Below, piece by piece: positions 1 through 11,385 of a stretch of 64,000 nucleotides of DNA (position 1 is its first letter; every line of letters begins with the position of its first letter). The position numbers and the translations under genes were made by a program. Below the pieces are notes generated by a model. That model did no database searches, was not told the DNA's origin, and saw only the letters and a list, made by a program, of their open reading frames with translations. This stretch comes from Agrypnia vestita. Its lineage: Eukaryota > Arthropoda > Insecta > Trichoptera > Phryganeidae. The stretch is from NCBI GenBank assembly GCA_016648135.1, contig JADDOH010024929.1, positions 1 through 64,000 on the forward strand, written 5' to 3'.

Positions 1-779
1 AACTATCCTTATAATCGTCGACCATAGCAATTGTCGATCCACTGCTGGATAAAGGTTTCCCCATGACTCTTCGGTCGTCCACCGATTTAGACAATGTCAC
101 CCCCACCGCTCTGATGATAACATTTATCAATCAGGACTTAGGGGTTCTCTAGGACGTTTTTTTATCTCGTAAATATCATTCAAGAATGTCTTGAAAGGTG
201 ACTTCAAATGTAACATGTCCATTGACATTTATGAATCATATTAGTTTTAATGGGTTTTAAAAAATAAATATAATAAACATTGCATTATATTATGTGATTA
301 GCATTATTATTGTTATTTGCATTTATTCTAAATAGAGTGGTCACGGCCACCTTGCGCGATGAAGTTTTGAGTGTATTTTTTAAAGGGTTACCATTAGGTT
401 ATCTGCAGGATGTATTGCTGTTTCCTTCTATCGGTGACATCTCTCTTCTAGTTTACCATCCCCATATTATGAGAGTATACTACTGTATATTAAGCCACGA
501 CGTGATACGGAGATGGCCTTTATAAAAAAAATGTCAATCTGGCGACGTACGACTAGGACCGATATGGGGGCTTTCGCTTATAAAACGGAGCTGGAAATGT
601 GGTAGTTGTCCATTCACTGTACATCAAGCTATATGCCTAGTGTCTTCAAAGATATATTAGTATTAAAAAACTAGGATTGGTGAGTCTTGACCTCATTAAC
701 AATGGAAGGTCAAGACCAAAGATTAAAGAGTCAATAATACTGATGATGATGATTTCATAACATTATCGCTGTTGACTCT
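1..779. other. Repeat-like sequence, no gene
   Basis: No coding exon seen. 1-130 resembles the 3' part of RTE-type LINE copies but is too short to place. A (TGA)n run with flank at about 739-752 looks like a LINE tail. Confidence 0.3.
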
Positions 780-799
780 ATAAACCCTGATGGGTCTTA

Positions 800-985
800 G
801 CATCTTCAATTGTCCACTTATCTCACTCTTGCGCGAGCTCTCTCCAGGTCTGAATCTCCAAGGTAGATATTACGTCTTTGAGAGCATTGTCGCTCTATAT
901 TTGTTTTGGTCTTCCTAAGCTCCTTCTTCCGATTGGTCTTGAATTCAGCAACCATCAAAGTCTTCCCGATTTTATAAATTTTGCA
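800..985 (-). pseudogene. Possible C-terminal LINE reverse-transcriptase scrap
   Basis: On the minus strand this reads GRRSLGRPKTNIERQ and later SDLERARAR. That is the basic G-R-P-K and aspartate/arginine style seen at the C-terminus of RTE-like LINE proteins. It has frame breaks and no catalytic motif. Confidence 0.3.
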
Positions 986-1499
986 AGGATTAGTTCCTCA
1001 AGCAAAGTATAGAGCAGCACCTGTGCCCAATTCCATTTCCAAAGATATGCCACAAAATTTTCTTTTCAAAAACGTCCAGTGCTCGCTCTTTCCTATTGTG
1101 TATATAAGCAGTGGTCCGATAAGCGGTTTTTACACTAATATTTTAGCGTTTCTGGACAGCAGTCTGTATTTCATCTTCTTTGGAGGCGGAAATGATAGCG
1201 ATTGACGCTCACTACGCGTTTCTGGCGTTTGCTTCTTCTTTAGTGTTTTTCTTGTTTGTCTTGTTAGAGAGCCAAGATGCAAGAATCTTGGTACCGTTTC
1301 GGAAATTTGGCTTCCACGTGAGAGAATAGAGATTAACTGGGTGCAGCCAATGGTAATATGTTTTTGATCTTCTGCTGATTTACTTTAAACCTACGTTTTT
1401 GACAGAACTATCTAAATTTATAATGGTTTTACTTATGATAATGATAGTACCCTTACACAGTAAAGCCCCTTTATCAAAAGTTTCATAAGCTGTTTTTTT
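986..1499. other. No gene recognised
   Basis: AT-rich sequence, no exon or repeat structure that I can name. A T-run begins near 1493. Confidence 0.3.
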
Positions 1500-1676
1500 T
1501 CTTTTTTTTTATGCTTTAACAGGCCAGGAGGCCCAATTACAGAATCGAAATACATCACAAAACATCCAGGCTTGAGTAAATCACACAGGTGAAATTGCGA
1601 TCTCACCGGGAATCGAACCCGGAACCCTCGGTGTGAGAAGCCAGTGTCATACCAACTGCACTATGAGGGCCGCCAA
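1500..1676 (-). repeat. tRNA-derived SINE
   Basis: On the minus strand the element starts GCGGCCCTCATAGTGCAGTT. It has an A box (TAGTGCAGTTGG) and a perfect B box (GGTTCGATTCC in a CCGGG/CCCGG stem), then a body holding ACTCAAGCCTGGATGTTTTG and an A-rich tail at 1500-1520. The tRNA head is intact enough for internal pol III promotion in principle. A body fragment of the same family recurs at 52024-52110. Confidence 0.75.
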
Positions 1677-3149
1677 ATTATTATATATCAAAAAAAGGAT
1701 TCAAGAGATTTTAAATACGCGGATAAAAAAATATCTCTTCAGGTTTGAATTGATAATAAAATGCAAAACAAGACAAGAAATTGAGGTAGCGTGCGAATTT
1801 CACCACTTTCTGTTTTTAACGAGTGGCGTATCGAAGATTTGGTGGTAAATATTGTTAAATCCCATGAACCAAAATGAGGACAGACAGCAGCTCTAAAGTG
1901 AAAAAAATTCAAGCACTCTCTCAGAGGCGAGCTGTACGCAGAAAGTGATTATCTGATGAACAGCATCGGTTCCACATGGAACTGGAAATGGGACGATTGT
2001 GTGAAATTATTTGCAATGCACGCTTCGAAGATCTTCTTCGCTAGACTAGGTCTGCATCCAATCTGATGCATGGCTGGTAGTTGATGGACTGTCCGCCTCG
2101 TGCGAGGAAATACCCATTACGTTTTAATAACCATTAGAATGTTAATAATTATCTCCATAGACCTGCCACTTTCTTGAGTTGTTCGAAGAAGATGGCGAAT
2201 TTGATGTCATGGTTTATGCGCAAGGAAAGTGGATTCTAATTTGGACGCAGTTCTTCTGAAACAAGTAAACATAAAAAACACGGAATCGAGAAAATGGCTT
2301 CTAAAAATTTAATGCGTCAATTATTAATTCATTATTGCACATTTTTTTACGTAGGGATCATTGTATAGATATTTTTGTATTTTTTTTTAAAAGTAATTAT
2401 AAGAAAAAACCTTTTATTTACGAAGATATGACGTTTTTGAGGTTGGATTCTTTCTATTAAATGTCAAAATGTACAAAAAACAGTACTTAATTTGTTTTAT
2501 GTGAGTTCTGCTCCCTTTCGTAGAAGTGAGGTTATTTAATGCCAGCTTTTTAATATTATGTGACTTGGATTTATTCTATAAAATTATAATATAACATTTA
2601 AGTATAAGTATGTTTGTTTGTTTCATGTAAGAAAAGTCTTGGATTAAAAGTATTTAATTATCTTGGGCGCTAATAAAATTAATATTCAAGAATGATAACA
2701 GAAATATCACATTTTTTTGAGTTAATTAAACGGTGATAGACGTGATGTGGGCTAGAAAAATATTGAATTTACAAAAAATCATAGAACTTAGAGCTTGGAC
2801 GCTTTCAGCATATAAAGATATCGCATTGATCTGTCCAAAGCCGTACATTAATCATTTTGTGGGTTGAACGCTTTTAGCAAAACTACGTCCGATGGAACAT
2901 AGGTTATTTTTGGATAGTTGATATCTTTATTACTCTTATGTGCTCTCCATATAACGATCACGTGGCTCCTCAATATGTTATTGACTTTTGCATTATATTT
3001 GCCACAAATAATAGACAGCTAACACTTCGCTCAGCATCCACAGATATCACATGACACTTCGTCCACAAAAGTATTCGGTTACCATGCTTTCGCGTTACTG
3101 GACCGTTATAAATAAACTGCCAGACAAACAGGCTGCCTACCACGGTTCA
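1677..3149. other. No gene recognised
   Basis: AT-rich spacer. Short reading frames have no recognisable content. Confidence 0.3.
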
Positions 3150-3365
3150 AAAAAAAAAACTAAAGATGCGTTTATTTAGATAATCATACAAAAGCATACA
3201 AAATCGTTGTTTCAATAATATCTAATGTCTCCATTCCGAGTATGCTCTCCGTGAGAATACCTAATTTTTCCTGGTTCTCTCAATTATAGTTTTAACCGCT
3301 GGGATTCGATCCCAGATCCCTCGGCATGAGTAGCCTGCATCATAACCACTGGACTTTGAGGGCCG
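3150..3365 (-). repeat. Second tRNA-headed SINE copy
   Basis: The minus strand begins GCGGCCCTCAAAGTCCAGTG and carries a B box GGATCGAATCC, with an A-run at about 3150-3161 as the 3' tail. The head is related to the SINE at 1500-1676; the body differs. Confidence 0.65.
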
Positions 3366-3595
3366 CTGGTCTCATTGTTTATGGATTCATGGATATGAGC
3401 AATTAAGCAAAAGTGAATGCCATGATATGAATTTTACCAACTATTGGTTCCCCGAAATTTGATCCCACGACAGACATAACATTAACATCATTAACTGTTA
3501 TTAATGTTAATTCATTTAAATGGGTTTGTATTCATTTGTAATAATATTTGCCATTAAACCGATTTATTCATTAAATATAAAAAAATTATAATTAT

Positions 3596-3892
3596 CTAGA
3601 ACAATGTGAATTCCATGATATCCACTACTCTAGTTCTGCGCCTAATTTCGTCATTTCTAATTCTATCTCTTAGGATTACTCCAAGCATGGATCTCTCCAT
3701 GGATCTTTGCGTGAATTTGAGCTTTTTTACACTTTTCTTTGTAAGGGCCATAGTCTCCATTCCATACGTCATCACAGGCAGTGTGCATGATTCAAAGGCT
3801 TTTCTTTTCAGGCTAATTGGGATCTCTTTGTTCTCGAAGACATGTTTGAGTTTGCCAAAAGCAGCCCAGCTCATTCCTATTCGTCTTGGCAA
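3596..3892 (-). pseudogene. LINE reverse transcriptase C-terminal fragment
   Basis: Open for 98 codons: RRIGMSWAAFGKLKHVFENK, then LPVMTYGMETMALTKKSVKK and RDRIRNDEIRRRTRVVDI. The L-P-V-M-T-Y-G-M-E-T segment is the hallmark just downstream of the polymerase core in RTE/craTE-like non-LTR proteins. The catalytic YADD part is absent, so it is a 5'-truncated dead copy. Confidence 0.75.
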
Positions 3893-4527
3893 ACAAATAA
3901 TAATACGTATTTTATAAATTTTCTCCCACTCTATTTCAATCTAATACGAGTATATTTAAAACATTCAAGGATGTTGGTGTGAACGAATGAGGAAACTTTG
4001 AGGGATCAATCATCCGGATGGTCAAGTTCCGGTGAATAAATGTGTAAGGGATCAACTGTCTGGGGGATGAAGTGACGGGGACCAACTGTCGAGGGAACAA
4101 CTGTCAGCGAATCGAATTGCACTCCACTGTTGTGAATGCATATACAGACAGACTGTCGGAATTTTTTCCTTGATTTGTTTGCCCTGTGTTGGAAAGCTCC
4201 GCTCACCACCGGTCCATTGACCAGTTTTACTTTTACGAGCACCATATACCACAACCAAAGGCCGATAATCGCCAACAAAAATAAAAGGAAGCCAAAAAAT
4301 ACTTTCGAACAACTGACAAAACGGTCGCATCACGAGGTTCCGCTTTCGTGGTGGGACATTACCGCCAGCTAGGGTTGCCAACTTTTATTAGAAGAAATAG
4401 TCATAAATGGAGTATATCCGATATCAAAGGAGGTAAATAAAGAGTACGGACTTATAAAAAGTGTGTCATTTAATTCACATTTTTGAAAAGATTTTCTCAT
4501 ACTGATGAGAAAATTGAGACGACGTAT
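3893..4527. other. Spacer with phrase-like short repeats
   Basis: No gene. The phrase GGGATCAACTGTC and near variants occur three or four times at about 4000-4110, suggesting an old simple or mobile repeat. Confidence 0.3.
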
Positions 4528-4586
4528 GTAGTAGACGTGCTTAAAATCCTCCAGACTGCTGGAGGATTTTAAGCATGTCTACTACC
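4528..4586. repeat. Near-perfect hairpin, 28-base arms
   Basis: GTAGTAGACGTGCTTAAAAT.. pairs with ..ATTTTAAGCATGTCTACTAC around a 3-base loop, with one mismatch. No coding content. Confidence 0.8.
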
Positions 4587-5020
4587 GACAAGTAGGTATC
4601 GCACAATGATGTCCACATGCTTTCGCGTTCCTCAAGATATCTAGGACATCATGCTGCTACTAAAGTCTCAAATTATCTAATCTATTCTATTCTCCGGTTA
4701 GAATATTATGTATTGAGTCGTGAATTTGATTGACGTGAAGAGTTTATTTTATAATATCCGCACGCACTGCAGTTTCCTGCTCTACGATGACAGACCAAGC
4801 TCCTAATCAATCGTTGGGTATGAAGATTGGTATGTTAGCTTTGCGCAATTTGAGAATATTGTAGGCTTATTTATCAGCTCAAAAAACTCACAATCGGTGG
4901 GACAATTGAGGTCAGTTTATTAAAGAGACGATTTCGTAAAAGATGAATGAATGGACCAAACAAAGGCACTAACCGGGACATTTTAAAATGCAGCTATAAC
5001 GGTTCAAAATGAATAAATAT
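4587..5020. other. No gene recognised
   Basis: AT-rich spacer leading into the inverted-repeat element that starts near 5021. Confidence 0.3.
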
Positions 5021-5097
5021 TAAAGAGTTAAGGTTGTTTTTACGGTCGTTCGACATTTTTAACTGTAATTTCGGATATTTTATACGCACCGTATGTA

Positions 5098-5150
5098 TTA
5101 CCGAGAAGCAAATCTCGACGTTTCGTTGGATACTTATCCAACGTCATCAG
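5098..5150 (-). ncRNA. Hammerhead-like motif, left arm
   Basis: On the minus strand: CTGATGA, one base, the perfect stem GTTGGATA/TATCCAAC, GAAAC, then a hairpin CGAGA/TCTCG and GGTA. This places A-C opposite G-T and a UA at the expected cleavage site. Helix I is not obvious and one extra base follows CTGATGA, so catalysis is unproven. Confidence 0.5.
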
Positions 5151-5188
5151 GGGGCGACGTTTACCCGCGGAGGTGGAGGTCGGACTGA

Positions 5189-5611
5189 TTAAAGGTGCTG
5201 CTTTCTAGGGCGTAAATTGTATGCACTTTGTTGTGGAGTGTTCTCTTCTTCTATAATAGAGGTCACCAGTGTGCAATATGTACTAGTTAAGTCGGCGGAT
5301 TTTACTGCGACTTCTCTCAAGAGTTTAATCAGTGTCGTTAGAACAGGGCGCCAAATACTTGATAGTTTGTAACTGTCATCTCTATTGAAATTGGGATGTT
5401 TGTATATTTCAATGGACTCCCTCACTAATCTGGGTATAAGGTACGGTTCTGTTGATAAGATTTTTGCCTTGTCAAAAGGGTAAAGGTGGTCCTCCTGATG
5501 ACGTCGGGTAAGTATCCAACGAAACGTCGAGATTCGCTTCTCGGTAATACATACGGTGCGTATAAAATATCTGAAATTACAGTTAAATATGTCTAACGAC
5601 CGTAATAACAA
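5189..5611 (-). pseudogene. Penelope-like protein C-terminal remnant
   Basis: Open for 140 codons. The telling stretch is ILSTEPYLIPRLVRESIEIY, then KHPNFNRDD and YKLSSIWRPVL, matching the style of the C-terminal tail that follows the GIY-YIG endonuclease in Penelope-like proteins. Reverse transcriptase and GIY-YIG residues are absent. The first ~40 residues come from reading the inverted terminal copy and are probably not part of the original protein. Confidence 0.55.
5495..5547 (+). ncRNA. Hammerhead-like motif, right arm
   Basis: Inverted copy of the motif at 5098-5150. CTGATGA is at 5495-5501, a stem with one C-A mismatch follows, GAAAC is at 5521-5525 and the CGAGA/TCTCG hairpin follows. 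Confidence 0.45.
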
Positions 5612-5622
5612 CCTTAACTCTT

Positions 5623-5944
5623 TAATTTTTCATTGTTTTTAAAATAATTGTACGACTCCAAACATTCTAACTCTAGGTTCACTTTTTCTTGCGACAAAAT
5701 AAACATAACCTCAAAACAACTTGTGACATTGACATCACAGATTGACATTAGTGGCTGCGTTCAGAAACGTCCGAGTGTGGCTTGGGGAGTAGGGATTCCC
5801 AACTTGGGATTACCAGCAAATTAAAAGTAAATAGTCGACTTTTTTGGTTACGATAATAGGTATGCATCATATATGCGTGACTGGCACTAGTATAGTAAAC
5901 GTTGTGTAAAAAAAAAGAGTATTTTAGCTCCCTCTATTAGTGTA
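5623..5944. other. No gene recognised
   Basis: Spacer of about 320 bases between two retroelement remnants. Confidence 0.3.
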
Positions 5945-6550
5945 GCTAAAGGCTGAGAATGATATCGAAAGGAGAGTGACTGCGGGAAAAAAAGTTAATG
6001 GTGCTCTAAATGCAATTAAGGCCAATAAGAATCTGTCAAAGGAAGCAAGACTAGCGGTACATAATGGCGTTCTAGTGACAACCCTGATGTATGGAAGTGA
6101 AGCCTGGAATTGGCAAAAGAGGAATGAATGCGGTAGAAATTCGGTCACTGAAACGCTTGTGTGGAAAATCTTTGGTCGATAGAGTAAGGAATGAACAAAT
6201 TAGACGTGAATGCAATGCTGGCTGTAGTGTGGTAGATAGAATAAAGAAAGGAGTGCTGAGATGGTTTGGTCATGTGGAACGTATGAACGAGGAAAGGATG
6301 GTTAAGAAAATATATGAGGCGAGTGTTGAAGGCAACAGAAATAGAAGGCGTCCGCGAAAGACCTGGCGCGATCAGATACAGCAAGCGTTTGAGGATGGCC
6401 CCGTTAAAAGCCGCAACAACCGTAGAACTTGTATGAAAAGATGTATGAATGTGGCCGAAGCAAAAGCGGTGTGCCAGGGTAGAAGAGTGTGGCGTTCAAT
6501 CCTCTCTGCCTACCCCTGAGGGGAAACGGCGTGATGGTTAGTTAGTCTAT
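5945..6550 (+). pseudogene. LINE reverse transcriptase C-terminus with frameshift
   Basis: Frame one reads AENDIERRVTAGKKVNGALN and continues to LMYGSEAWNWQKRNE. At about 6115-6125 the frame shifts, and reading resumes as AVEIRSLKRLCG, DRVRNEQIRRECNAG, LRWFGHVERMNEERMVKKIY, ending WRSILSAYP at 6519. These are hallmarks of the region after the polymerase core in non-LTR retrotransposons. The 3' end (6520-6550, GGGGAAACGGCGTGATGG then GTTAGTTAGT) recurs in the copies at 55165-55560 and 10200-10300, defining the family's tail. 5'-truncated and frameshifted, so inactive. Confidence 0.8.
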
Positions 6551-6584
6551 TAGTGTTATAGATTATAGAGTACGCCTTCGTGAG

Positions 6585-7860
6585 TACAATACTCTATTTT
6601 GTTGGCAACCCTGCCGCGGGCCGTCGACTGATAGCGGAGAAAGTCCCCCGCTCTCGGGCCGGACGGGCATCCAATCACCGCGCGAGAAATTACCCTGCCG
6701 TTATATCAATCCATCACGCGACAGTTGCGTTACAATGCAACACTTGTTACTCCATACGAGGCGGCGTGTTGTATCACGGCTCGGCCAATACCCGTTTTAA
6801 ATTTTGGGGTGAAAAAAAATTATGTAAAAAAAAAGTAACCCATAAAAACCAAGTTTTTATTATACTCCCTTTCTTTGTAAAATATAACAACAATTAAGAC
6901 GAATTAAAACATATAACATAACACTAAACCTACAGTAATTTAATATTTTTCTAAAATGTCAGATGTTTTGAGCTTTGATAAGACACTTCATGCTTTGAAG
7001 ATTAAATTATAAAAACATTTGTCAGTCAATTTAGATTTTCGACATTCGTAGTGAAGTACCTATTGTGTATACCGACGAAGTAATTCAGATTTAGAAAATA
7101 TTCCGCGACGTTATCGGGCCGCTATGCTAGTTAGTAATCAAAGCTTTTCTAATGATTCCAATTTGAAAAAACTAATAAAATTTCTAAAAATCCGAAATCG
7201 TACTATAATTATTAATGTTTTTTAACAAAAATTTGATAGATCTTCTTGATCGTCGCCACGAGTCTACTTGCCAAGTTTCAGCTTGATTGGATCACGGGAA
7301 AAGGGTTAAAAATCGATCCAAAGCTTTTTCACCCGGTAAGCCGGCAAGCAAGCAGACGCCACGAGTTAATATAAAGGGAGTAATGATGGCCGGTATTCAT
7401 CACTACTCGACACTCGTTTCGGCTTTTAGTATTCGCGAATTTGCAATTTTGAATATTAGAAATGGCATTTACGTCACGACCCATCTCTTTCTTCTCAGCG
7501 TGTTGTATCGCGGCTCAACCAATACGCGTTTTAGATTTTGGGGCGAAATAATTATGTAAAATGATGGCCGTTCGGTATTCATCACTACTAGACACTCGTT
7601 TACGCTTTCTGTGTTCGCGAATTTTACGGCATTTACGTCACGACTCACCACTCTCTTCTGCCTCGTCTCGCTCATCTCATATAGTTCGAAACCTACAGCC
7701 CGACCATTGAGACCGTTTTTATTGCTAAAACTATTACTCTTCGGTATCAACGCCATTCTTTCAGCAATAATAATAGCATTAAATAATATTTTATATGGTG
7801 CCTCCCTCGTTACGGACGCTACACAACGATTGTGAAGCCAATTTTTCGAAGAATAATTCT
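6585..7860. repeat. Composite interspersed repeat with direct internal repeats
   Basis: 6765-6823 and 7499-7557 are direct copies (GTGTTGTATCRCGGCTCR.. to ..TTTTGGGGYGAAA). 7383-7505 and 7562-7670 are a second, tandem pair (TGATGGCCG..TATTCATCACTACT). 6825-7385 has another copy at 46481-47045. The minus strand of 6590-6780 reads almost openly (CPSGPRAGDFLRYQSTARGR) but with stops. I could not assign a class. Confidence 0.6.
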
Positions 7861-7888
7861 TCTGAAGAATTTAATTAATTAATTACAA

Positions 7889-8150
7889 TTAATTGAGGAA
7901 AGGTTATAGAAGTCTCACGGAGACGAAGCTATTTACATATGAGAAAAGTGGACGGAAGTCTCTTATACGATGGCTCAGGGCATGCAACCTCAGCTGGCTT
8001 AAGTTATCACTCTACACACTCTGCAACGTTCATCAATTCCATCGTAAGAACATCCACTGAGCTATCGTATAAGAGACTTCCATCCACTTTTCTCACATAT
8101 AAATAGCTTCGTCTCTGTGAGACTTTTATAATTTATCCTTAATTGATTAA
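7889..8150. mobile_element. MITE with 90-base inverted arms
   Basis: Arms AAGTCTCACGGAGACGAAGC.. through GTCTCTTATACGATGGCTCAG pair with the opposite end. No coding capacity. Relatives at 40845-41130 (both arms), 41791-41945 (left arm and core) and 50530-50570 (arm tip) show an interspersed family. Confidence 0.8.
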
Positions 8151-8724
8151 AATCCTCTGGGAACCAAATACAGTAACTGTATTCTTAGAACATACTTTAA
8201 TATAAAAATATTGTTAAAATAATTAATTACAGTTAATCTGGCTTTTTAAAATTGGATTTGGCAATATCGCGGCCAAACTCCAGCAAATTTCATGGCCAAA
8301 GACCGACTGTCAGAATGACCAGGAACTACGATAAAAATTTAACTGCCCAACGGTGCAAACTCACTCTTGAATTTTATGGGACTATGTGGCGTTAAGAAAT
8401 AAACGTGTTTTATTAAAATAATTTTCGATAGAATATTTAGTGAAATTAAATAAATATGACACATAACGACCGCTCACGAACTCATTCCATCAGGTTTTTA
8501 AAGGTTAAATAACTTTGGTCACCTTTTCTAAACAAGTTCTTACTGGATTTTATATTTTCGAGACTATGTAAATTACTAAAAATAAAATAAACCATCCTTT
8601 CCTGCCTACTCTTAACCTAACCTTGATGAAACTTTAACAATCTATGGATACCTACATATCACGTATAGAAAGTGTTGTATAATATTTTTTAGTTTTCTAA
8701 AATATTATTATTTGACGAATATGC
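8151..8724. other. No gene recognised
   Basis: AT-rich spacer. Confidence 0.3.
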
Positions 8725-9003
8725 ATTTTATTAAAATTAAAAACAAGTAACTTTGTTTTAACCACTGATTCGGGGGTAATCTACGCCTGTGCATTTTCTT
8801 TGTTTGTTATTTTTCTATGACTTTATAAATTAAGATCTATACTTGTTATGATTCTTCAGTATCCTTGTATTCTCTTGTAGAAGGGACCGTTGGTTCCCGA
8901 AACATGTCGAGTGTTTGTTAAAATAAAGTCAGTGGTTAAAACAAAAAAAAAAAAAAAATCAGTGGTTAAAACAAAGTTACTTGTTTTTAATTTTAATAAT
9001 TTT
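8725..9003. mobile_element. Inverted-repeat retroelement remnant, degenerate hammerhead-like core
   Basis: Arms of about 46 bases (8725-8770 and 8957-9003: AAAACAAGTAACTTTGTTTT and its complement). Inside, at 8876-8902, a GGGACC/GGTTCCC hairpin is followed by GAAACATG, but CTGATGA has decayed to TTGTAGA. The arms resemble those at 11386-11573. An A-run lies at 8942-8958. Confidence 0.5.
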
Positions 9004-9399
9004 AAAATGGCACCTCAAAGTGATTTTGCATTTATTGAAGAAGAATATGCATATAACATCACATGAGTGTGTGCCAATTTACTGTGAAATGCGCGAGTTT
9101 GTTTTCAGTTTCTGTTATCAGAAATTTGCATGGAGCATATGCAAATTTCTTAACATAATTTTGAAACATCTTGTTGGCGCTTGGAGCATAAACAATTTAT
9201 GCAACACCATTTTCAAATTTAATGTAGTGATGAAAATCACTCGGAAAACCGCTGTCTTAGCTTTTGATTGGTGAGTCGTGAATTCACGTGTGAAAATATT
9301 CACGTTGCATGATTCGCGCACATTTCGTTGCATCCTAAAATTTCACTCTCAACACTTTTACCTAGAGAATAAGGTACATATAACTTACAAATTGGAAAA
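9004..9399. other. No gene recognised
   Basis: Spacer. A 97-codon frame at 8981-9274 has no recognisable content and partly overlaps the inverted repeat. Confidence 0.3.
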
Positions 9400-9835
9400 C
9401 AGCTGTATTTACAACATTGTAATTTTATTTAGTAATTAACCTCTGTACATAATTTTATGCATCTATTTTTAGAATTACTTCCTTGGAAGAAGAAGAACTA
9501 AATCCACTATTAATATATGTTATGATATGTAATATTTTTTATATACACATTACTGCTTTGTACTTTTTTTTTATACTCATATTTTACTTGATACTTTTAC
9601 TGCTTATACATGTACTTGATATTTTTATATTTTACATTTAACTGATATTACTACCTGATATTGTTCTATATACTTCTTCAATGTTATGTAATGTTTTATA
9701 TAATGCGTGCTATGACTTTATATTTTTAAATCTTATATGTACTGCTTCTATCTGATATTGTCTTTGTTTTTATATACCTACTCATTTTTGTATGTTAAAG
9801 CCTATAACGGGAGTGAATAAATAAATAAATAATCT
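9400..9835 (+). repeat. Possible LINE 3' end
   Basis: T-rich, low-complexity sequence ending in (AATA)n at about 9817-9833, the tail type of CR1/Jockey-like LINEs. The same tail follows the LINE fragment at 22905-23425. No coding part seen. Confidence 0.3.
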
Positions 9836-10199
9836 ATGCCTGTTTATAAAGTTGGTATTTCAAAGATAAAACGTCTAGTTATTTTTTTAAACGTTTCAAG
9901 ACTATGGTGTCCTAATATTATATGTTACTCATATCAAAACTACTTAAATTTTTTGCTCACATCAACAAAGAGATCTTAACATCGCTCTCGATGAAGGTTT
10001 AAGGTATCATATTATATTCATGAATAGGTGCTACTAGTAACTCTTAACCAAGAGTCAACCGATGGTAGGTCTCCGGTACCTTAAAACTGGAATAAACCGG
10101 ATAAGAGAATAAAAACCCTCACAGAAAATAAGCCACATTTTCACCAGGTTCTAGCATCACCAATTCCTCTAGGATTCAGCACATTACTAACCTGTCCAA

Positions 10200-10300
10200 A
10201 GGGAATCCCCCATTTAACTAACTAACGTCGTTTCCCAAAGGGATAGGTAGAGGATATAACACCACGATTCTCTACTCTATCATAAAAATATTTTTCACAC
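10200..10300 (-). repeat. 3' tip of a LINE copy
   Basis: The minus-strand sequence matches the end of the LINE at 5945-6550: CGTTTCCC with an adjoining AACTAACTAAC tail and the flanking coding end. Only about 100 bases remain. Confidence 0.55.
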
Positions 10301-10307
10301 ATGCGTC

Positions 10308-10454
10308 TAAGGAACGATTGTTACAAGTTGGATTAAAGTAAAATTTCGTTTAAAGCATAGATTTTGCCAATCAAACGATCCGTTTCCGTAAAAACCTATG
10401 CTTTAAACGAACTTTTATTTTAATCCAATATATATAATCGGGCCTAAGCGACCG
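10308..10454. mobile_element. Short hairpin MITE, copy 1
   Basis: About 147 bases, almost wholly palindromic. GGATTAAARTAAAATTTCG and AAAGCATAGATTTT recur as complements at the other end. The tips (GTCTAAGGAACG / CGGGCCTAAGCGAC) and the AGCATAGATT core match the MITE at 27098-27237. Confidence 0.65.
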
Positions 10455-11039
10455 TATTTCTACCACACTGTCTACTTTAGTACTTTTTACTTTACCCTAA
10501 TTTATATGTACCTATGCATATTGAGGTATTGATTTTTGATGTGTAACATCTTTCCTCTCGCTTTCTTGCAATCTGTGGCAGTGATTTCGTGAAAAAAGAC
10601 GGAAATGCGTAACAGGAAATAAGACGCGCGTAATTTCATTTAACCAATGAGTGCGCGCGGAGCACGCGCGATGGAAAAAAAATCATCGTTTATAAACAAA
10701 TCAATGTCCAGCAAGCGCCATTACAGCGAAGATGCACACTACCAGCCAATGCTTCTGATTTTGTATATATGTTGCAAGGCTGGTGTCGAACGTATAGATG
10801 TTGTAACTTTGATATATTTTGGCTTATATCTTCGAAACTATCCAATAAATACTTTTTTACATTAATGTAAACAATAATGTAGATTCTCAAATTTTATGTA
10901 ATTTATGTGAATCTATGAAAATAAATAAAAACATTTATATCGACCAAACACATTTCTAAACAAAATGCGTGTGTAGATTACGGTACCTACCTAGTATAAT
11001 TCAATAATAAATAAATGCACATACATTTTCTTTACTTGT
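10455..11039. other. No gene recognised
   Basis: AT-rich. The frame at 10647-10865 has no recognisable content. Confidence 0.3.
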
Positions 11040-11385
11040 ATTTACTAATTAATAAATATATACGTATTACTTCTTCTTCAAACACAGCAAAATTATTTTG
11101 TGGTGAAATTATAATGATAATTTATAGAAATTAACGTTGTATTCACCAATTTTTTGTTGAAAAAATTTCAACACGTTTCAAAGCCAATGGCTTCTTCATC
11201 AGGATAAAAAATGTACAAAATTGAATTTAAAAATCGAAGTATAGATAATCAAAATATATATAGGTATTAGCTTTTTTAAATTTTGATATTAATTCCTGTT
11301 GCTGCTCAATAGATATTTTTAACTGTTCGAAGAATATTTTTTCTTCTTCTGTATGAAGGCTTGAACTTTGTGGTGACATTATTAT
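11040..11385 (-). mobile_element. Penelope-like terminal fragment with hammerhead-like core
   Basis: The minus strand at 11202-11175 reads CTGATGA, A, GAAGCC-ATT-GGCTTT, GAAAC. The surrounding TTTTGTGGTGAAA and GTATTCACCAA strings resemble the ends of the neighbouring palindrome. No protein is recognisable. Confidence 0.45.

Larger units (their letters stand above)
5021..5622 (-). mobile_element. Penelope-like retroelement remnant with inverted terminal copies
   Basis: Arms of about 130 bases in opposite orientation (5021-5155 and 5490-5622) flank a short open frame on the minus strand. The frame carries a Penelope-type C-terminal end, and each arm has a hammerhead-like core. This is the expected layout of a 5'-truncated Penelope-like element with an inverted piece of its terminal repeat at the far end. 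The family has reverse transcriptase plus a GIY-YIG endonuclease; both catalytic parts are missing here. Confidence 0.65.

Noticed and set aside
1600..1676. Functional tRNA gene
   Set aside because: Boxes A and B are present, but acceptor ends do not pair and a SINE body with A-rich tail follows.
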